Shown in pieces: positions 16,486-25,384 of a stretch of DNA of 64,000 nt. This DNA is from Oceanirhabdus sp. W0125-5 (GTDB taxonomy: Bacteria > Bacillota > Clostridia > Clostridiales > Clostridiaceae): assembly GCF_027938815.1 (NCBI RefSeq), contig NZ_CP115913.1, positions 2,018,001 to 2,082,000 of the forward strand. Direction: 5' to 3'. Position numbers and translations under genes: made by a program. How positions within the stretch are numbered: the stretch's first letter is position 1; the number at the start of each line of letters is the position of its first letter. The notes beneath the pieces are model-generated. The model was not told the origin of the DNA. It did not search any database and saw nothing but the letters and a program-made list of their open reading frames with translations.

Positions 16486-17496
16486 ATGCAAATATTAGTA
16501 ACTGGTGGTGCTGGATACATAGGAAGTCATACTTGTGTTGAACTTCTTGAAGCTGGTTATGATGTTATAGTAGTAGATAACTTTTCAAATAGTAAACCTG
16601 AATCATTAAAAAGAGTGCAAGCTATAACTGGTAAGGAATTAAAATTCTATGAAGTAGATATTAGAGATAAAGAAGGAATGACTGAGATATTCAAGGAAAA
16701 TAATATTGATGCTGTAATTCATTTTGCGGGATTAAAGGCTGTTGGTGAATCAGTTGAGATACCTATAAAATATTATCAGAATAATGTAGCTGGAACTTTG
16801 GTTCTTTGTGAAGTTATGAATGAGTTTAATGTTAAGAAGTTGGTGTTTAGTTCATCTGCTACTGTATATGGGTTACCTGAGAGTATGCCTATAAAAGAAA
16901 CATTCCCTCTTGGGGCAACAAATCCTTATGGAAGAAGCAAGTTGATGATAGAGGAAATCTTAAGAGATTTGTACGTATCAGATAATTCATGGAGCATAAT
17001 TCTTTTAAGATATTTTAATCCAATTGGTGCTCATGAAAGTGGTACTATTGGGGAGGATCCAAATGGAATTCCAAACAATCTAATGCCATTTATATCTCAG
17101 GTTGCAGTTGGAAAGAGAGAAGTGTTAAGTGTATTTGGGGATGATTATGATACTTCTGATGGAACTGGTGTTAGGGATTACATCCATGTTGTGGATCTTG
17201 CGCTTGGACATCTTAAGGCAATTGAAAAAACTGAACATATGACTGGAGCTGAAGCTTATAATCTAGGAACTGGAAAGGGTGTAAGTGTTTTAGAGATGGT
17301 AAAAGCTTTTGAAGAAGCTTCAGGTAAGAAGGTAAATTACAAGATTGCACCTAGAAGAGCTGGAGATATAGCTATGAGCTATGCTGATGCTACAAAGGCT
17401 AAGGAAGAGTTAGGTTGGGAAGCAAAGAAAAATCTTAGTGATATGTGTAGGGATACTTGGAGATGGCAAGAGAATAATAAAAATGGATATGAGTAA
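16486..17496 (+). CDS. galE: UDP-glucose 4-epimerase
   Basis: 336 aa, full length for GalE. The N-terminal Rossmann motif is [13 protein letters not shown], then [16 protein letters not shown], the Ser in [10 protein letters not shown] and the YGRSK catalytic Tyr/Lys pair near residues 146-150. [18 protein letters not shown] and [14 protein letters not shown] are also typical of GalE. It interconverts UDP-glucose and UDP-galactose, supplying galactose for polysaccharides or feeding the Leloir pathway. ATG 16486 lies 8 bases after GAAGGAG; the upstream GTG at 16477 overlaps the ribosome site and is rejected. The gene is monocistronic with its own terminator. Confidence 0.95.
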   Translation: MQILVTGGAGYIGSHTCVELLEAGYDVIVVDNFSNSKPESLKRVQAITGKELKFYEVDIRDKEGMTEIFKENNIDAVIHFAGLKAVGESVEIPIKYYQNNVAGTLVLCEVMNEFNVKKLVFSSSATVYGLPESMPIKETFPLGATNPYGRSKLMIEEILRDLYVSDNSWSIILLRYFNPIGAHESGTIGEDPNGIPNNLMPFISQVAVGKREVLSVFGDDYDTSDGTGVRDYIHVVDLALGHLKAIEKTEHMTGAEAYNLGTGKGVSVLEMVKAFEEASGKKVNYKIAPRRAGDIAMSYADATKAKEELGWEAKKNLSDMCRDTWRWQENNKNGYE

Positions 17497-17527
17497 GATA
17501 GTGAACTGATACATTTTATTAATAAAT

Positions 17528-17579
17528 AGACACTAGGTGAAGAATGGATATAACTATTCTTTACCTAGTGTCTATTTTG
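17528..17579 (+). terminator. Terminator after galE
   Basis: An 18-bp stem (AGACACTAGGTGAAGAAT / ATTCTTTACCTAGTGTCT, one G-T pair) with a 10-base loop and ATTTT downstream. Confidence 0.85.
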
Positions 17580-17662
17580 AATTGTTGGTATAATTTACCT
17601 GTAACCAAATAGTAATTATCCAATAAAGTTAATAATATTAGAAAGAAAGGTAGGGGATTTAA

Positions 17663-18187
17663 GTGATATTTAAAGATATAGAAACAGAAAGATTACTTCT
17701 TAAGAACATATCTATGGATGATAGAGATTTTATATTTAGCCAGTTTTCAGACGATGTAGTAAATAAGTATCTGTTTGATGCAGAGCCTGTAACTAATATG
17801 AAAGAGGCAGATGAAATTGTCAATTTCTTTTTGCAGCCTGAACCACGTTTGGACCATAGGTGGATTTTAGTGAGAAAGTCAGATGGAAAGAAAATGGGGA
17901 CATGTGGATTTAATTGCTGGAAGAAGACAGAGGGTACTGTTTGGATGGGCTACGATATGAAGCAACAGTTCTGGGGAAATGGTTATATGCAGGAAGCGAT
18001 AAAAGAAATTATTTCATTAGCTAAGAAAGAGATGAATATAAAACAGATAGATGCAGAAATTTCTGTTGATAATGAAAGGTCGATCCATCTTGTTAAGAAA
18101 TTTGGTTTTATTTTGTCTGGGACAACTTCTTTATTGTTTAGAGGTAATGAATATCCGCATAATATATACTCGCTTAAAGTTGATTAG
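17663..18187 (+). CDS. GNAT N-acetyltransferase, RimJ/RimL type
   Basis: 174 aa starting at GTG, with GGTAGGGGA upstream. IETERLLLKNISMDDRDFIF is the standard N-terminus of the RimJ/RimL group. GTCGFNCWKKTEGTVWMGYDMKQQFWGNGYMQEAIKEII contains the acetyl-CoA loop (Q/R-x-x-G-x-G/A) and SIHLVKKFGFILSG the C-terminal beta-bulge region. It transfers acetyl from acetyl-CoA to an amine (protein N-terminus or small molecule); the substrate is unknown. It converges with the greA-like gene across a bidirectional terminator. Confidence 0.85.
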   Translation: MIFKDIETERLLLKNISMDDRDFIFSQFSDDVVNKYLFDAEPVTNMKEADEIVNFFLQPEPRLDHRWILVRKSDGKKMGTCGFNCWKKTEGTVWMGYDMKQQFWGNGYMQEAIKEIISLAKKEMNIKQIDAEISVDNERSIHLVKKFGFILSGTTSLLFRGNEYPHNIYSLKVD

Positions 18188-18210
18188 AGGGTACCAAATT
18201 TTAAAGAATA

Positions 18211-18249
18211 TATAAAAGATAGGCTGTTGAGCAGCCTATCTTTTATATT
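18211..18249. terminator. Bidirectional terminator between the GNAT and greA-like genes
   Basis: A 17-bp perfect stem (ATATAAAAGATAGGCTG / CAGCCTATCTTTTATAT) with a 5-base loop, A/T-rich on both outer sides. Confidence 0.85.
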
Positions 18250-18262
18250 AAGTAGTTTATTC

Positions 18263-18727
18263 TTATAGTATTTCTAATATTTCTACTTTATAATTTTCTG
18301 CAGGAGCATTAACTTCAACTATGTCTCCAGCTTTTTTGCCAATTAATGCTTTTCCTAAATCAGATTCTACACTAATAAACATATCTAAAGGAGATGCATC
18401 CATTACAGTTACTAATGTTATAATTTCTTCTTCCTCATCATCTATGAATTTAATTTTAGCTTTAGAATTAAGTCCTAATATTGATTTATCTACAGTTTCA
18501 GATTCTATTACAGTAGCTGTTGAAATCATAGTCATCAGATATTGAATTCTATTATCATTTTCTCTATAGTTTCTACATGCCTCTTTATATTCTGCATTTT
18601 CTGATCTATCTCCATGTGCAGCAGCCTCTAATTTTTCCCTTGCTATTTCAGCTCTTTTAACAGTCAGACGATATTCTAATTCTTCTTTTAATTTTTTCAT
18701 ATTATCTTCAGTCAGTATATTATTCAT
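18263..18727 (-). CDS. greA: GreA/GreB-family transcription elongation factor
   Basis: 154 aa. The N-terminal coiled coil begins LTEDNMKKLKEELEYRLTVKRAEIAREKLEAAAHGDRSENAEYKEA, with the acidic tip residues in GDRSENAEY that reach into the RNA polymerase channel to stimulate transcript cleavage. The C-terminal FKBP-like part has SPLDMFISVESDLGKALIGKKAGDIVEVNAP. The GDRSENAEY loop differs from the canonical GDLSENAEY, and the IEYLMTMI-like helix differs from housekeeping GreA, so it may be a second GreA paralogue. The first Met follows a GGAGG-like site (GGAGGATTTG). Confidence 0.85.
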   Translation of the reverse strand: MNNILTEDNMKKLKEELEYRLTVKRAEIAREKLEAAAHGDRSENAEYKEACRNYRENDNRIQYLMTMISTATVIESETVDKSILGLNSKAKIKFIDDEEEEIITLVTVMDASPLDMFISVESDLGKALIGKKAGDIVEVNAPAENYKVEILEIL

Positions 18728-19127
18728 ATATAAGCAAATCCTCCAATTAATATTATATGTATATATTATATAATATAAAGGAAAAAATAAAAGTTATTTT
18801 TAAAGAAGTTTTGGTGCTAGGATATGAGTGGCTATTAAACCATAAATTTCTAAGGGAAAATGTATTAGAAAAAAATAAGTTGACGTATATTGAAGAATTT
18901 TATATAATAGTTCTCAACAACAAAAAAAGAGTTTGCACTTTAAACAGGGGAAATTTGTAATTCAAATGTTGAAGTGAGATATCTATTAAAAGAAGGATGA
19001 TAATAATCGGAAGTATATCTTTTTATATATAGACAATTATTATGCATCTGTATTTTTTTATTCTTGCAATTTAATGATGCAAAGTTTAAAAGTGTAAAGT
19101 CTGTAAGCGAAAGAGGAGTGTGGGGGA
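18728..19127. other. Intergenic region between the greA-like and permease genes
   Basis: 400 bases with no convincing gene. It must hold the divergent promoters of the greA-like gene (minus) and the permease (plus). A 67-codon open frame at 18757-18960 has no ribosome site and no recognisable features. No riboswitch motif was recognised. Confidence 0.5.
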
Positions 19128-20456
19128 ATGATGGAAAAGAAATATGGTCTTTGGACAACCGTTGCTATGGTTATTGGTATAGTAATTGGATCAGGGGTAT
19201 TTTTTAAGGCTGATAATATCCTTATGGCATCAGGTGGTAACACAAAAATAGCTTTAATTGCATGGTTAGTTGGTGCAATGTCTATGATTTTTGGAGCATT
19301 AGTTTTTGCAGAGTGTTCAAATAGATTTGCAAGATCTAATGGAATAGTTGATTATGCTGAGAGTATGGTTTCAGATAAGTTTGCATATTTAATTGGCTGG
19401 TTTAATGGAGTTATATATTATCCTGCACTAGCTGCGGTACTTGCTTGGGTAGCTGCGAATTATACTGCAGTTTTATTTAAACAAGAGGGTGGCTTTGTAT
19501 GGATTATGGCTGTTATATATATGATAGGAATTTATCTTTTGAATTATTTTTCACCTATTTTATCAGGAAAATTTCAAGTTGCTTCAACAGTAATAAAAAT
19601 AATTCCTTTAATTAGTATAGCTGTGGTTGGTATAATTCAAGGAATTAGAAGTGGAGTTATGATGGAAAATTTCGCTTCAGCTACAAGTGAAGTTGCTGGA
19701 GGAAATGGATTTGCAGCAGCGGTTTTAGGAACAGCATTTGCATATGAAGGATGGATTATAGCAACTACAATTAATGGGGAGATAAAAGATTCTAAAAAGA
19801 CCCTTCCTAAGGCTCTTGTATTTGGATCATTAGCTATTGTGGTTATTTATGTAACATACTTTCTAGGGATAATTGGTGTTATTCCTGTGGAAACAATTTT
19901 GCAGCAGGGAGATAATGCTGTTAATGCAGCTGCAGGGGCTGTATTTGGAAGTGTTGGAGCATCTATGCTTACTGTATTTATAATAGTATCTTGCTTAGGG
20001 ACTTTAAATGGATTAATACTTGGAGGTTCACGTGGTTTTTATTCTTTGGCTATTCGTGGACAAGGTATAAAGCCAGAGTTCTTCTCAAAGGTAGATAGCA
20101 AATCAGATATGCCTACTAAATCAGCTATGGCAAACTTATTCTTCGTTTGTGTTTACTTAGCTATTTGGTATATGAATTTTGCAGGTCTATTCCCTAATGG
20201 AACTTTTGTAGATATTTCTGAACTTCCAATAGCTTTAATTTATGGTATTTATATTGTTATTTACATTGCTTTTATGATTAAGATGAAAGATTTATCATTT
20301 ATAAAGAGATTTGTTTTTCCTATACTTGCCCTTATTGGTGCCTCAATAGTAGTATATGGAGGACTTTCAAAACCATCAGTATTAATAGACTTAACTATTT
20401 CTATTGTTGTATTTCTTTCAGGGTTATTATTTTATAAAAAAACATCTTGTAAATAA
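19128..20456 (+). CDS. APC-family amino acid permease
   Basis: 442 aa with 12 predicted membrane helices. The first helix has LWTTVAMVIGIVIGSGVFFK, the G-S-G-V-F substrate/ion motif of the APC superfamily. Helix 6 (GTAFAYEGWIIATTINGEIKDSKKTLPKAL) carries the conserved acidic loop K-D-x-x-K-x-x-P-K-A. It imports or exchanges amino acids at the cytoplasmic membrane; the substrate is not readable. GTGGGGGA precedes the ATG-ATG start. The gene ends 8 bases before a perfect 18-bp terminator hairpin. Confidence 0.85.
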   Translation: MMEKKYGLWTTVAMVIGIVIGSGVFFKADNILMASGGNTKIALIAWLVGAMSMIFGALVFAECSNRFARSNGIVDYAESMVSDKFAYLIGWFNGVIYYPALAAVLAWVAANYTAVLFKQEGGFVWIMAVIYMIGIYLLNYFSPILSGKFQVASTVIKIIPLISIAVVGIIQGIRSGVMMENFASATSEVAGGNGFAAAVLGTAFAYEGWIIATTINGEIKDSKKTLPKALVFGSLAIVVIYVTYFLGIIGVIPVETILQQGDNAVNAAAGAVFGSVGASMLTVFIIVSCLGTLNGLILGGSRGFYSLAIRGQGIKPEFFSKVDSKSDMPTKSAMANLFFVCVYLAIWYMNFAGLFPNGTFVDISELPIALIYGIYIVIYIAFMIKMKDLSFIKRFVFPILALIGASIVVYGGLSKPSVLIDLTISIVVFLSGLLFYKKTSCK

Positions 20457-20464
20457 ATGGCTGC

Positions 20465-20505
20465 GGACCTGGTACACAGGAAATTAATTCCTGTGTACCA
20501 GGTCC
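20465..20505. terminator. Palindromic terminator with TGTGTACCAGG core (copy 1)
   Basis: A perfect 18-bp stem (GGACCTGGTACACAGGAA and its reverse complement) with a 5-base loop, between the converging permease and acetyltransferase genes. The core TGTGTACCAG recurs in hairpins at 27542-27594 and 49178-49216. Confidence 0.8.
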
Positions 20506-20515
20506 TTATCTTTGT

Positions 20516-21088
20516 TTATGATATTTTATTATTCTTAATGGAATAGTATATTTCTCCTGTATAACCCACATATTCAGGGCCTGTTTCTTCAATAACATGT
20601 CCTTTAACAGCTCCATGCTTTTCAATTATTTTAGTAGAAGCGTTATTGGATGGATTTATTGGACTCATAATGCATGCAACATGATCTACTTCAAATCCAA
20701 TATCATTGAATATAAATCTTAGCATTTCATCAGTAGCTTCACTGCCATAACCTTTGCCCCAATATTCTTTAAAAAAGCCATAGAAAAGTTCTTTTTGATT
20801 CTTATCATAAGTTAATTTAGCAACAGCTTCAAATCCTATAACTTCATTTGAAGTCTTTTCAACAACAGCTAAGAAAAGCCAAACAAAGTTTGAAGGACCA
20901 GTTTTATTATATATATTAATAAGTCCTGATAAAGATTCTTTAGCTTCTTCTAAAGTCCTTGATTCACTAAATGGTATTACATCCATTATGTAATTAGTGT
21001 TTAATATTTTATGAAAAGCTTCTAAATCATCCATTGCAAAATTTCTTATAATTAATCTTTCTGTTTCTAATCTAATATTGTTATACAT
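20516..21088 (-). CDS. GNAT N-acetyltransferase, RimJ/RimL type
   Basis: 190 aa. IRLETERLIIRNFAMDDLEAFHKIL is the typical N-terminus; KELFYGFFKEYWGKGYGSEATDEMLRFIF contains the acetyl-CoA binding loop G-K-G-Y-G-S-E-A; NNASTKIIEKHGAVKGHV matches the C-terminal N-x-x-S-x-K-I-x-E-K-x-G block. The substrate is unknown. AAGGGG lies 9 bases before the ATG at 21088; an in-frame ATG at 21097 sits directly on that site and is less likely. Confidence 0.85.
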   Translation of the reverse strand: MYNNIRLETERLIIRNFAMDDLEAFHKILNTNYIMDVIPFSESRTLEEAKESLSGLINIYNKTGPSNFVWLFLAVVEKTSNEVIGFEAVAKLTYDKNQKELFYGFFKEYWGKGYGSEATDEMLRFIFNDIGFEVDHVACIMSPINPSNNASTKIIEKHGAVKGHVIEETGPEYVGYTGEIYYSIKNNKIS

Positions 21089-21286
21089 GATTTTCATCCC
21101 CTTGCTACCGTTTTTGATTTATAAGTATATTTTACCATTTTAATACATGCAAAAAAAGCTTAAGAACGATTATGTATTGTTTTTGAGCAAGAATGAAGAT
21201 TCGCTGTAAAGATTGGTTATATGTGTTTGTAAAATATATACATAAAATATATAATTAGACTAGTGAGTTTGATTGGAGGAGAAAAT

Positions 21287-21535
21287 ATGAAAAAAATACT
21301 TTTAAAATTATCTGGTGTATCATTCTTTATGGGGGTATTAACAATACTTGTTACCTCTTTTACTAATAAATTAATTCCGAAAATTGCTAGTATAAAATTT
21401 ATAGGAAATTTAGGATCACACAGTGAGAGTAATTATATTATGGATTTTAAATTTGAGAACTCAATTGCTGCTGGGCTAATTCTTATGGGAGTAGTTGGTA
21501 TAGTTCTTTGTATGATTAAAAAAGACAAGGAATAG
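21287..21535 (+). CDS. Small membrane protein of unknown function
   Basis: 82 aa with two hydrophobic helices (residues ~5-25 and ~57-75) around a polar loop (KLIPKIASIKFIGNLGSHSESNYIMDFKFENS), and a short positively charged tail. GGAGGAG 6 bases before ATG 21287 selects this start. I do not recognise the family. It is monocistronic, followed by the DUF2642 gene. Confidence 0.6.
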   Translation: MKKILLKLSGVSFFMGVLTILVTSFTNKLIPKIASIKFIGNLGSHSESNYIMDFKFENSIAAGLILMGVVGIVLCMIKKDKE

Positions 21536-21681
21536 ATACAAGGTGGAAGGAGGATTATTAGTATCTCCATGGGTAATATTTAAACGAAGAATAGATTAAT
21601 TTAATGTGTCAAGTATACACATTAGTTATACATATCCAATAATATTATAGTATATTAATTTTATTATTTTGGAGTATAGTT

Positions 21682-21936
21682 ATGAACTATGATTTATATC
21701 AAAGAGCAATTATTCGAAACATGCAGCAAATAGAATATGCTACAATAGTAGAACCATATTTTGTGGAAACTTTAGAGAAAATCATTGGAGAGTCTGTAGT
21801 TATTGAAACAATTAGAGGAAACCTACAGGGTATCTTAGCAGATGTAAAGCCTGATCATGTTGTTGTGAAGTCTTACGATGGTGACACTGAGTTCTATCTT
21901 CGTATTCAGCAAATTGTACATGTAATGCCTATTTAG
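21682..21936 (+). CDS. DUF2642-family protein (YuzF-like)
   Basis: 84 aa. FVETLEKIIGESVVIETIRGNLQGILADVKPDHVVVKSYDGDTEFYLRIQQIVHVMPI fits the DUF2642 pattern (L-x-x-x-x-G-x-x-V-x-I-x-T-x-x-G-x-x-x-G-x-L..V-x-x-D..FYI-x-I). These are Sm-like beta-barrel proteins common in spore-formers and sometimes linked to the spore coat. The molecular role is unknown. GGAG lies about 8 bases upstream. Confidence 0.7.
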   Translation: MNYDLYQRAIIRNMQQIEYATIVEPYFVETLEKIIGESVVIETIRGNLQGILADVKPDHVVVKSYDGDTEFYLRIQQIVHVMPI

Positions 21937-21971
21937 TAAACAATATAAAAGATGGTTGAGTAATGTCAAAA

Positions 21972-22015
21972 AAATGTTAAGAGTGACTTCCACAGAAGAT
22001 CACTCTTAACATTTT
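21972..22015. terminator. Bidirectional terminator between the DUF2642 and YccF genes
   Basis: A long stem (AAATGTTAAGAGTGA-CTTC with GAAGATCACTCTTAACATTT, one bulge), A-run on the left and T-run on the right, so it works in both directions for the converging genes. Confidence 0.8.
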
Positions 22016-22035
22016 TGAATAAGTAAAATACAGTA

Positions 22036-22398
22036 TTACCTAACCTCTTTCCCAAAAGGCATAAGTGATAATTTAGCTAATTTCAAACTCTGAACCGCAA
22101 ATGGAATTCCTACGATGGTTATTGTAAAAAATAAGGCGGCTAAAAGATTTGCAATAGCTAACTCTAATCCTCCGAATATTAACCATAAGATATTACCGAA
22201 ACAACCTAATGGAGTTTGCCCAGTATCAACTACTTCTCTTCCAAAGGGCGCTAATTGAAGATTTGCCATTTTAAAACATTGTTTACCAAAAGGAATTCCT
22301 ATAATAGTAATAGACCATAGTATACCTGATATAATCCATCCAATAGAGCCTATTAATCCCCCAAATATGATCCAAATTATATTACCAAGTGCAGACAT
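22036..22398 (-). CDS. YccF-domain inner membrane protein
   Basis: 120 aa containing the YccF/DUF307 duplication: NIIWIIFGGLIGSIGWIISGILWSITIIGIPFGKQCFKMANLQLAPFG and again NILWLIFGGLELAIANLLAALFFTITIVGIPFAVQSLKLAKLSLMPFG. Each half has two helices and the G-I-P-F-x-x-Q-x-x-K motif. The family is widespread; its function is not established. AGGAGATGATCTT upstream supports the ATG at 22398 rather than the one at 22440. Confidence 0.9.
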   Translation of the reverse strand: MSALGNIIWIIFGGLIGSIGWIISGILWSITIIGIPFGKQCFKMANLQLAPFGREVVDTGQTPLGCFGNILWLIFGGLELAIANLLAALFFTITIVGIPFAVQSLKLAKLSLMPFGKEVR

Positions 22399-22638
22399 AA
22401 GATCATCTCCTAAATATATTTTTACTGTTAAATTATACAAAAAAACACAAGGGTGTTCAATATGAAGATTAAATCAATTATGGTAGTGGTAGAAGTCATT
22501 AGAAAAGGAGTAATGCCCTTTTTATGGAAGTGTGGATTATTTTTGTATAGAGAATATTTTAAAAATATCTAGAGAAAATAGTTATAATGATTTTGTAAAT
22601 GAAAAATCATATTGTTTAATTTTTAAAGGAGGCTTATT

Positions 22639-23637
22639 ATGAAGTATAATTTTAAAAATCTAGTTTTAGAAGGTGGTGGAGTTAAAGGGCTTGCATATAT
22701 TGGATCTTTGAATGTTCTTGATAAAAAAGGAATTTTAAAGAATATAGATAGAGTTGCTGGATCTTCAGCAGGTGCAATAGTTGCTTTATTAATAGGATTA
22801 GACTATTCAATGAAAGAGATTGAAGAGATATTAAAAACAACAAATATTATGGATTTCTTAGATGATGATTGGGGAGTTATAAGGGATACAATTAGATTCT
22901 TCAGGGAGTACGGTATATATCCAGGTGATTCTTTTCGCGTATGGATTGGAAAACTTATAGAAGAAAAAACAGGAAATAGTGAATGTACTTTTAAAGACTT
23001 TCATGACAAAGGGATTGGACCAGATATGTATTTCCTTGGAACAAACTTATCAACAGGATTCTCAGATGTCTTTTCATTTGAACATACTCCAAGCACTTGT
23101 ATAGCAGATGCTGTACGAATGTCTATGTCTATACCTTTATTCTTTAAAGCTGTAGAAGTGGGGAATGGTGATATTTATGTAGATGGTGGGTTGATTAATA
23201 ACTACCCAATAAGACTTTTTGATCATGAAATTTATACAAAAGGAAATTACTCAATACCTGAATTCTATGAAAAACAAAATAAAAGACTTCCTGAAAGCAA
23301 AAACCCTTTCGTTTATAATAAAGAGACAATAGGCTTTAGATTAGATTCTAAAGAAGAAATAGATGTTTTCAATGGTATAGGTAAACCGGCAAGAAGAAAA
23401 ATAAATAATTTTTTTGATTATTCATCAGCTATAGTAGAAACAATTTTAGAGAGCCAATCAAATATTCATCTAAATAGCCATGATTGGCACAGAACTATAT
23501 ACATAGACACTTTAGGGGTTACAACTATAGAATTTGATATAAGCGAAGAAAAAAAATTAGATCTTATTGAATCAGGTAGAAAAAATACAGAAAAATACTT
23601 TGAATGGTATGATAATTCTGAGGCCTTAAATAAGTAG
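22639..23637 (+). CDS. Patatin-like phospholipase
   Basis: 332 aa. It has the glycine-rich oxyanion loop LEGGGVKGLAY (residues ~10-20), the nucleophile elbow GSSAG (~residues 41-45) and the catalytic Asp in DGGLINNYP (~residue 180), so the Ser-Asp dyad is complete. It should hydrolyse acyl esters of phospholipids or related lipids and appears cytoplasmic (no signal peptide). AGGAGGC precedes the ATG. A second patatin (25385) lies 1.7 kb downstream with a similar C-terminal region. Confidence 0.9.
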   Translation: MKYNFKNLVLEGGGVKGLAYIGSLNVLDKKGILKNIDRVAGSSAGAIVALLIGLDYSMKEIEEILKTTNIMDFLDDDWGVIRDTIRFFREYGIYPGDSFRVWIGKLIEEKTGNSECTFKDFHDKGIGPDMYFLGTNLSTGFSDVFSFEHTPSTCIADAVRMSMSIPLFFKAVEVGNGDIYVDGGLINNYPIRLFDHEIYTKGNYSIPEFYEKQNKRLPESKNPFVYNKETIGFRLDSKEEIDVFNGIGKPARRKINNFFDYSSAIVETILESQSNIHLNSHDWHRTIYIDTLGVTTIEFDISEEKKLDLIESGRKNTEKYFEWYDNSEALNK

Positions 23638-23661
23638 CTTTTTTTTAAACTAATAAGCTTT

Positions 23662-23704
23662 AAAAACACACTTCAATTTAATGATTCTTGGAGTGTGTTT
23701 TTGT
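23662..23704 (+). terminator. Terminator after the first patatin gene
   Basis: A 15-bp stem (AAAAACACACTTCAA / TTGGAGTGTGTTTTT, one G-T pair) followed by more T. Confidence 0.85.
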
Positions 23705-23861
23705 TTTAAAGTTATATTATGGGTGAAACAATATAAAGAAATAAAGTGAAATAATATAAGTTATTAATTTTAATAAATGTAAAATTTTACATAAATAATA
23801 AAGATAATACATAAAGATAAATAAAACTTAATTTACTAACTTTAATAAAAGGAGGCTATGT

Positions 23862-24368
23862 ATGAAATTTGAAGTATTTAAAGATGTAAGAGCAGATTCT
23901 AATAATTTAAAATGGGAAAAATTAATTGAGAAACCTATTGAACTGTATAAAAGAAAAAATGACTTAAGAAGTGAGTTTATGAGAGATTATAATAGAATCT
24001 TACATAGTAATGCATATAGAAGACTTAAAAACAAAACGCAAGTATTTTTTGCAACTAAACATGATCATATATGTACAAGAATTGAACATGTAAATCATGT
24101 TTCAGCAGTATGTTATACTGTTGCAAAATATCTAGGTTTAAATACAGAGTTAACAACTGCAATTGCTGTTGGACATGACTTGGGACATGCACCATTTGGA
24201 CACCAAGGTGAGAAAGTGCTTTCGCAAATTGCGGAAAAAGAATTGGGTAAATCATTTTGGCATGAAAAAATTTATAATATTGATAATATTGTTGATTATA
24301 AAAGAGCTGTGATTGATTATATATCAGGTATGACAGATAGTTCGCTATTAAAGTATTTAACGAATTAA
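23862..24368 (+). pseudogene. dGTP triphosphohydrolase remnant with internal deletion
   Basis: 168 codons, against about 430-500 for the dGTPase family. The N-terminal part is normal: RNDLRSEFMRDYNRILHSNAYRRLKNKTQVF, then the HD site IEHVNHVSAV..GHDLGHAPFGHQGEKVL. After GKSFWHEK, where the family continues with ~250 residues, the frame jumps to DYKRAVIDYISGMTDSSLLKYL, which resembles the C-terminal RxVxDYIxGMTD block. An in-frame internal deletion is the simplest reading. The first two metal ligands remain but the substrate pocket is lost, so activity is unlikely. An AGGAGGC ribosome site is still present. Confidence 0.7.
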
Positions 24369-24423
24369 CGAGGTTCTAAATAAATATAGAGATATTACCA
24401 AATCAACTGACCCTCAGGAAATA

Positions 24424-24451
24424 AATGACTGGGGGCTCAACCCCAGTCATT
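24424..24451. terminator. Terminator before the collagen-like gene 3' end
   Basis: An 11-bp perfect stem (AATGACTGGGG / CCCCAGTCATT) with a 6-base loop, between the dGTPase remnant and the minus-strand collagen-like gene. Confidence 0.7.
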
Positions 24452-24454
24452 ATA

Positions 24455-25114
24455 TTATGGTTTTTCCCACTTCTGTACAATAATTATAATATCATATACG
24501 CTTAGTTTTTTTTCAAACGCTAAGTCGAAATTAAAGTTTGAAAGGGCAATTTTAATTCCTGAACCTGCAGAAGCATTAAATAGAAATGCCTTTGATAGAG
24601 TTGTTTCTATAATGGCATTTGGGTCATTAGGAATAATTCCGAAATAATTTAAAGAACCAAGAGTTCGATTAGTTTTACTTAATATATTAAAGAGTATTTG
24701 GAATGTAGATCCAAATGGTGGTGGAGTACGTGGAAGTAGGAAGGAAACATTTAAGAAAATTTCTATATGATATAAGCCTGCCTCTAGAAAATTAAGAGTA
24801 TCATTATTAACTGTTGTAGTGGTAAGTGTATATCCACCTGTTGAAAATATAGGATTAATTCCAACGTTTGATAAATCAAGATTGGTATTTAATTGTGTTA
24901 AATCATTAGTATAGTTTCTATCATAAAGTTGAACAAAACTTTGGGGAGTAAGTGGACCTTCAGGGCCTGTGGGACCGATTGGACCTGTTGCTCCTGTTGC
25001 ACCTACAGGTCCAGCAGGACCAGTTGGACCCTTGATCCAAACAGGGCAGCAATAACATCTAGGTTCACAACAAAAATTATCACATCTACAAGAATAACTG
25101 ATATATTCAGGCAT
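24455..25114 (-). CDS. Collagen-like spore-surface type protein
   Basis: 219 aa. The N-terminal ~27 residues are Cys-rich (SCRCDNFCCEPRCYCCPVW), followed by eight G-x-y triplets (GPTGPAGPVGATGATGPIGPTGPEGP) and a ~160-residue globular part with beta-sandwich-like pattern (NTNLDLSNVGINPIFSTGGYTLTTTTVNNDTLNFLEAGLYHIEI). This layout resembles the BclA/exosporium filament proteins of spore-formers: a short collagen stalk with a trimerising jellyroll. No signal peptide is visible, as expected for proteins assembled on the forespore from the mother cell. AGAGGTGA precedes the ATG. The stalk is very short for the family. Confidence 0.75.
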   Translation of the reverse strand: MPEYISYSCRCDNFCCEPRCYCCPVWIKGPTGPAGPVGATGATGPIGPTGPEGPLTPQSFVQLYDRNYTNDLTQLNTNLDLSNVGINPIFSTGGYTLTTTTVNNDTLNFLEAGLYHIEIFLNVSFLLPRTPPPFGSTFQILFNILSKTNRTLGSLNYFGIIPNDPNAIIETTLSKAFLFNASAGSGIKIALSNFNFDLAFEKKLSVYDIIIIVQKWEKP

Positions 25115-25384
25115 AATTTCACCTCTTTAGTAATAGTATATAGCACAATATTCCAATATGTTACATTTTTCGTATCTTGATTAAGAAAACACCGTTATTG
25201 CGAGTTTGTACAAATATTATACATAAATGATAAATATTGAAAGTAGATAAGCGAAGCTATATAATTTTAATAGAAGATAGTTTTTAGTTGAGGATTTTTT
25301 TTTAAAATAACTTTGAAAATAGGATATAGAAGGTGCATGTGAAATTATTTTTCATATATTAATTATATGAAAAGGAGGGGGATT

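Noticed and set aside
18757..18960. 67-codon open frame between the greA-like gene and the permease
   Set aside because: No ribosome binding site, no recognisable features and overlap with the promoter region of the greA-like gene.
22462..22572. 36-codon frame before the first patatin
   Set aside because: Only a weak AGGGTG upstream, no signal peptide or known motif; chance ORF is likely in AT-rich DNA.
24899..25020. CRISPR-like regular repeats
   Set aside because: The periodic sequence encodes Gly-x-y collagen triplets in frame; there are no spacers.
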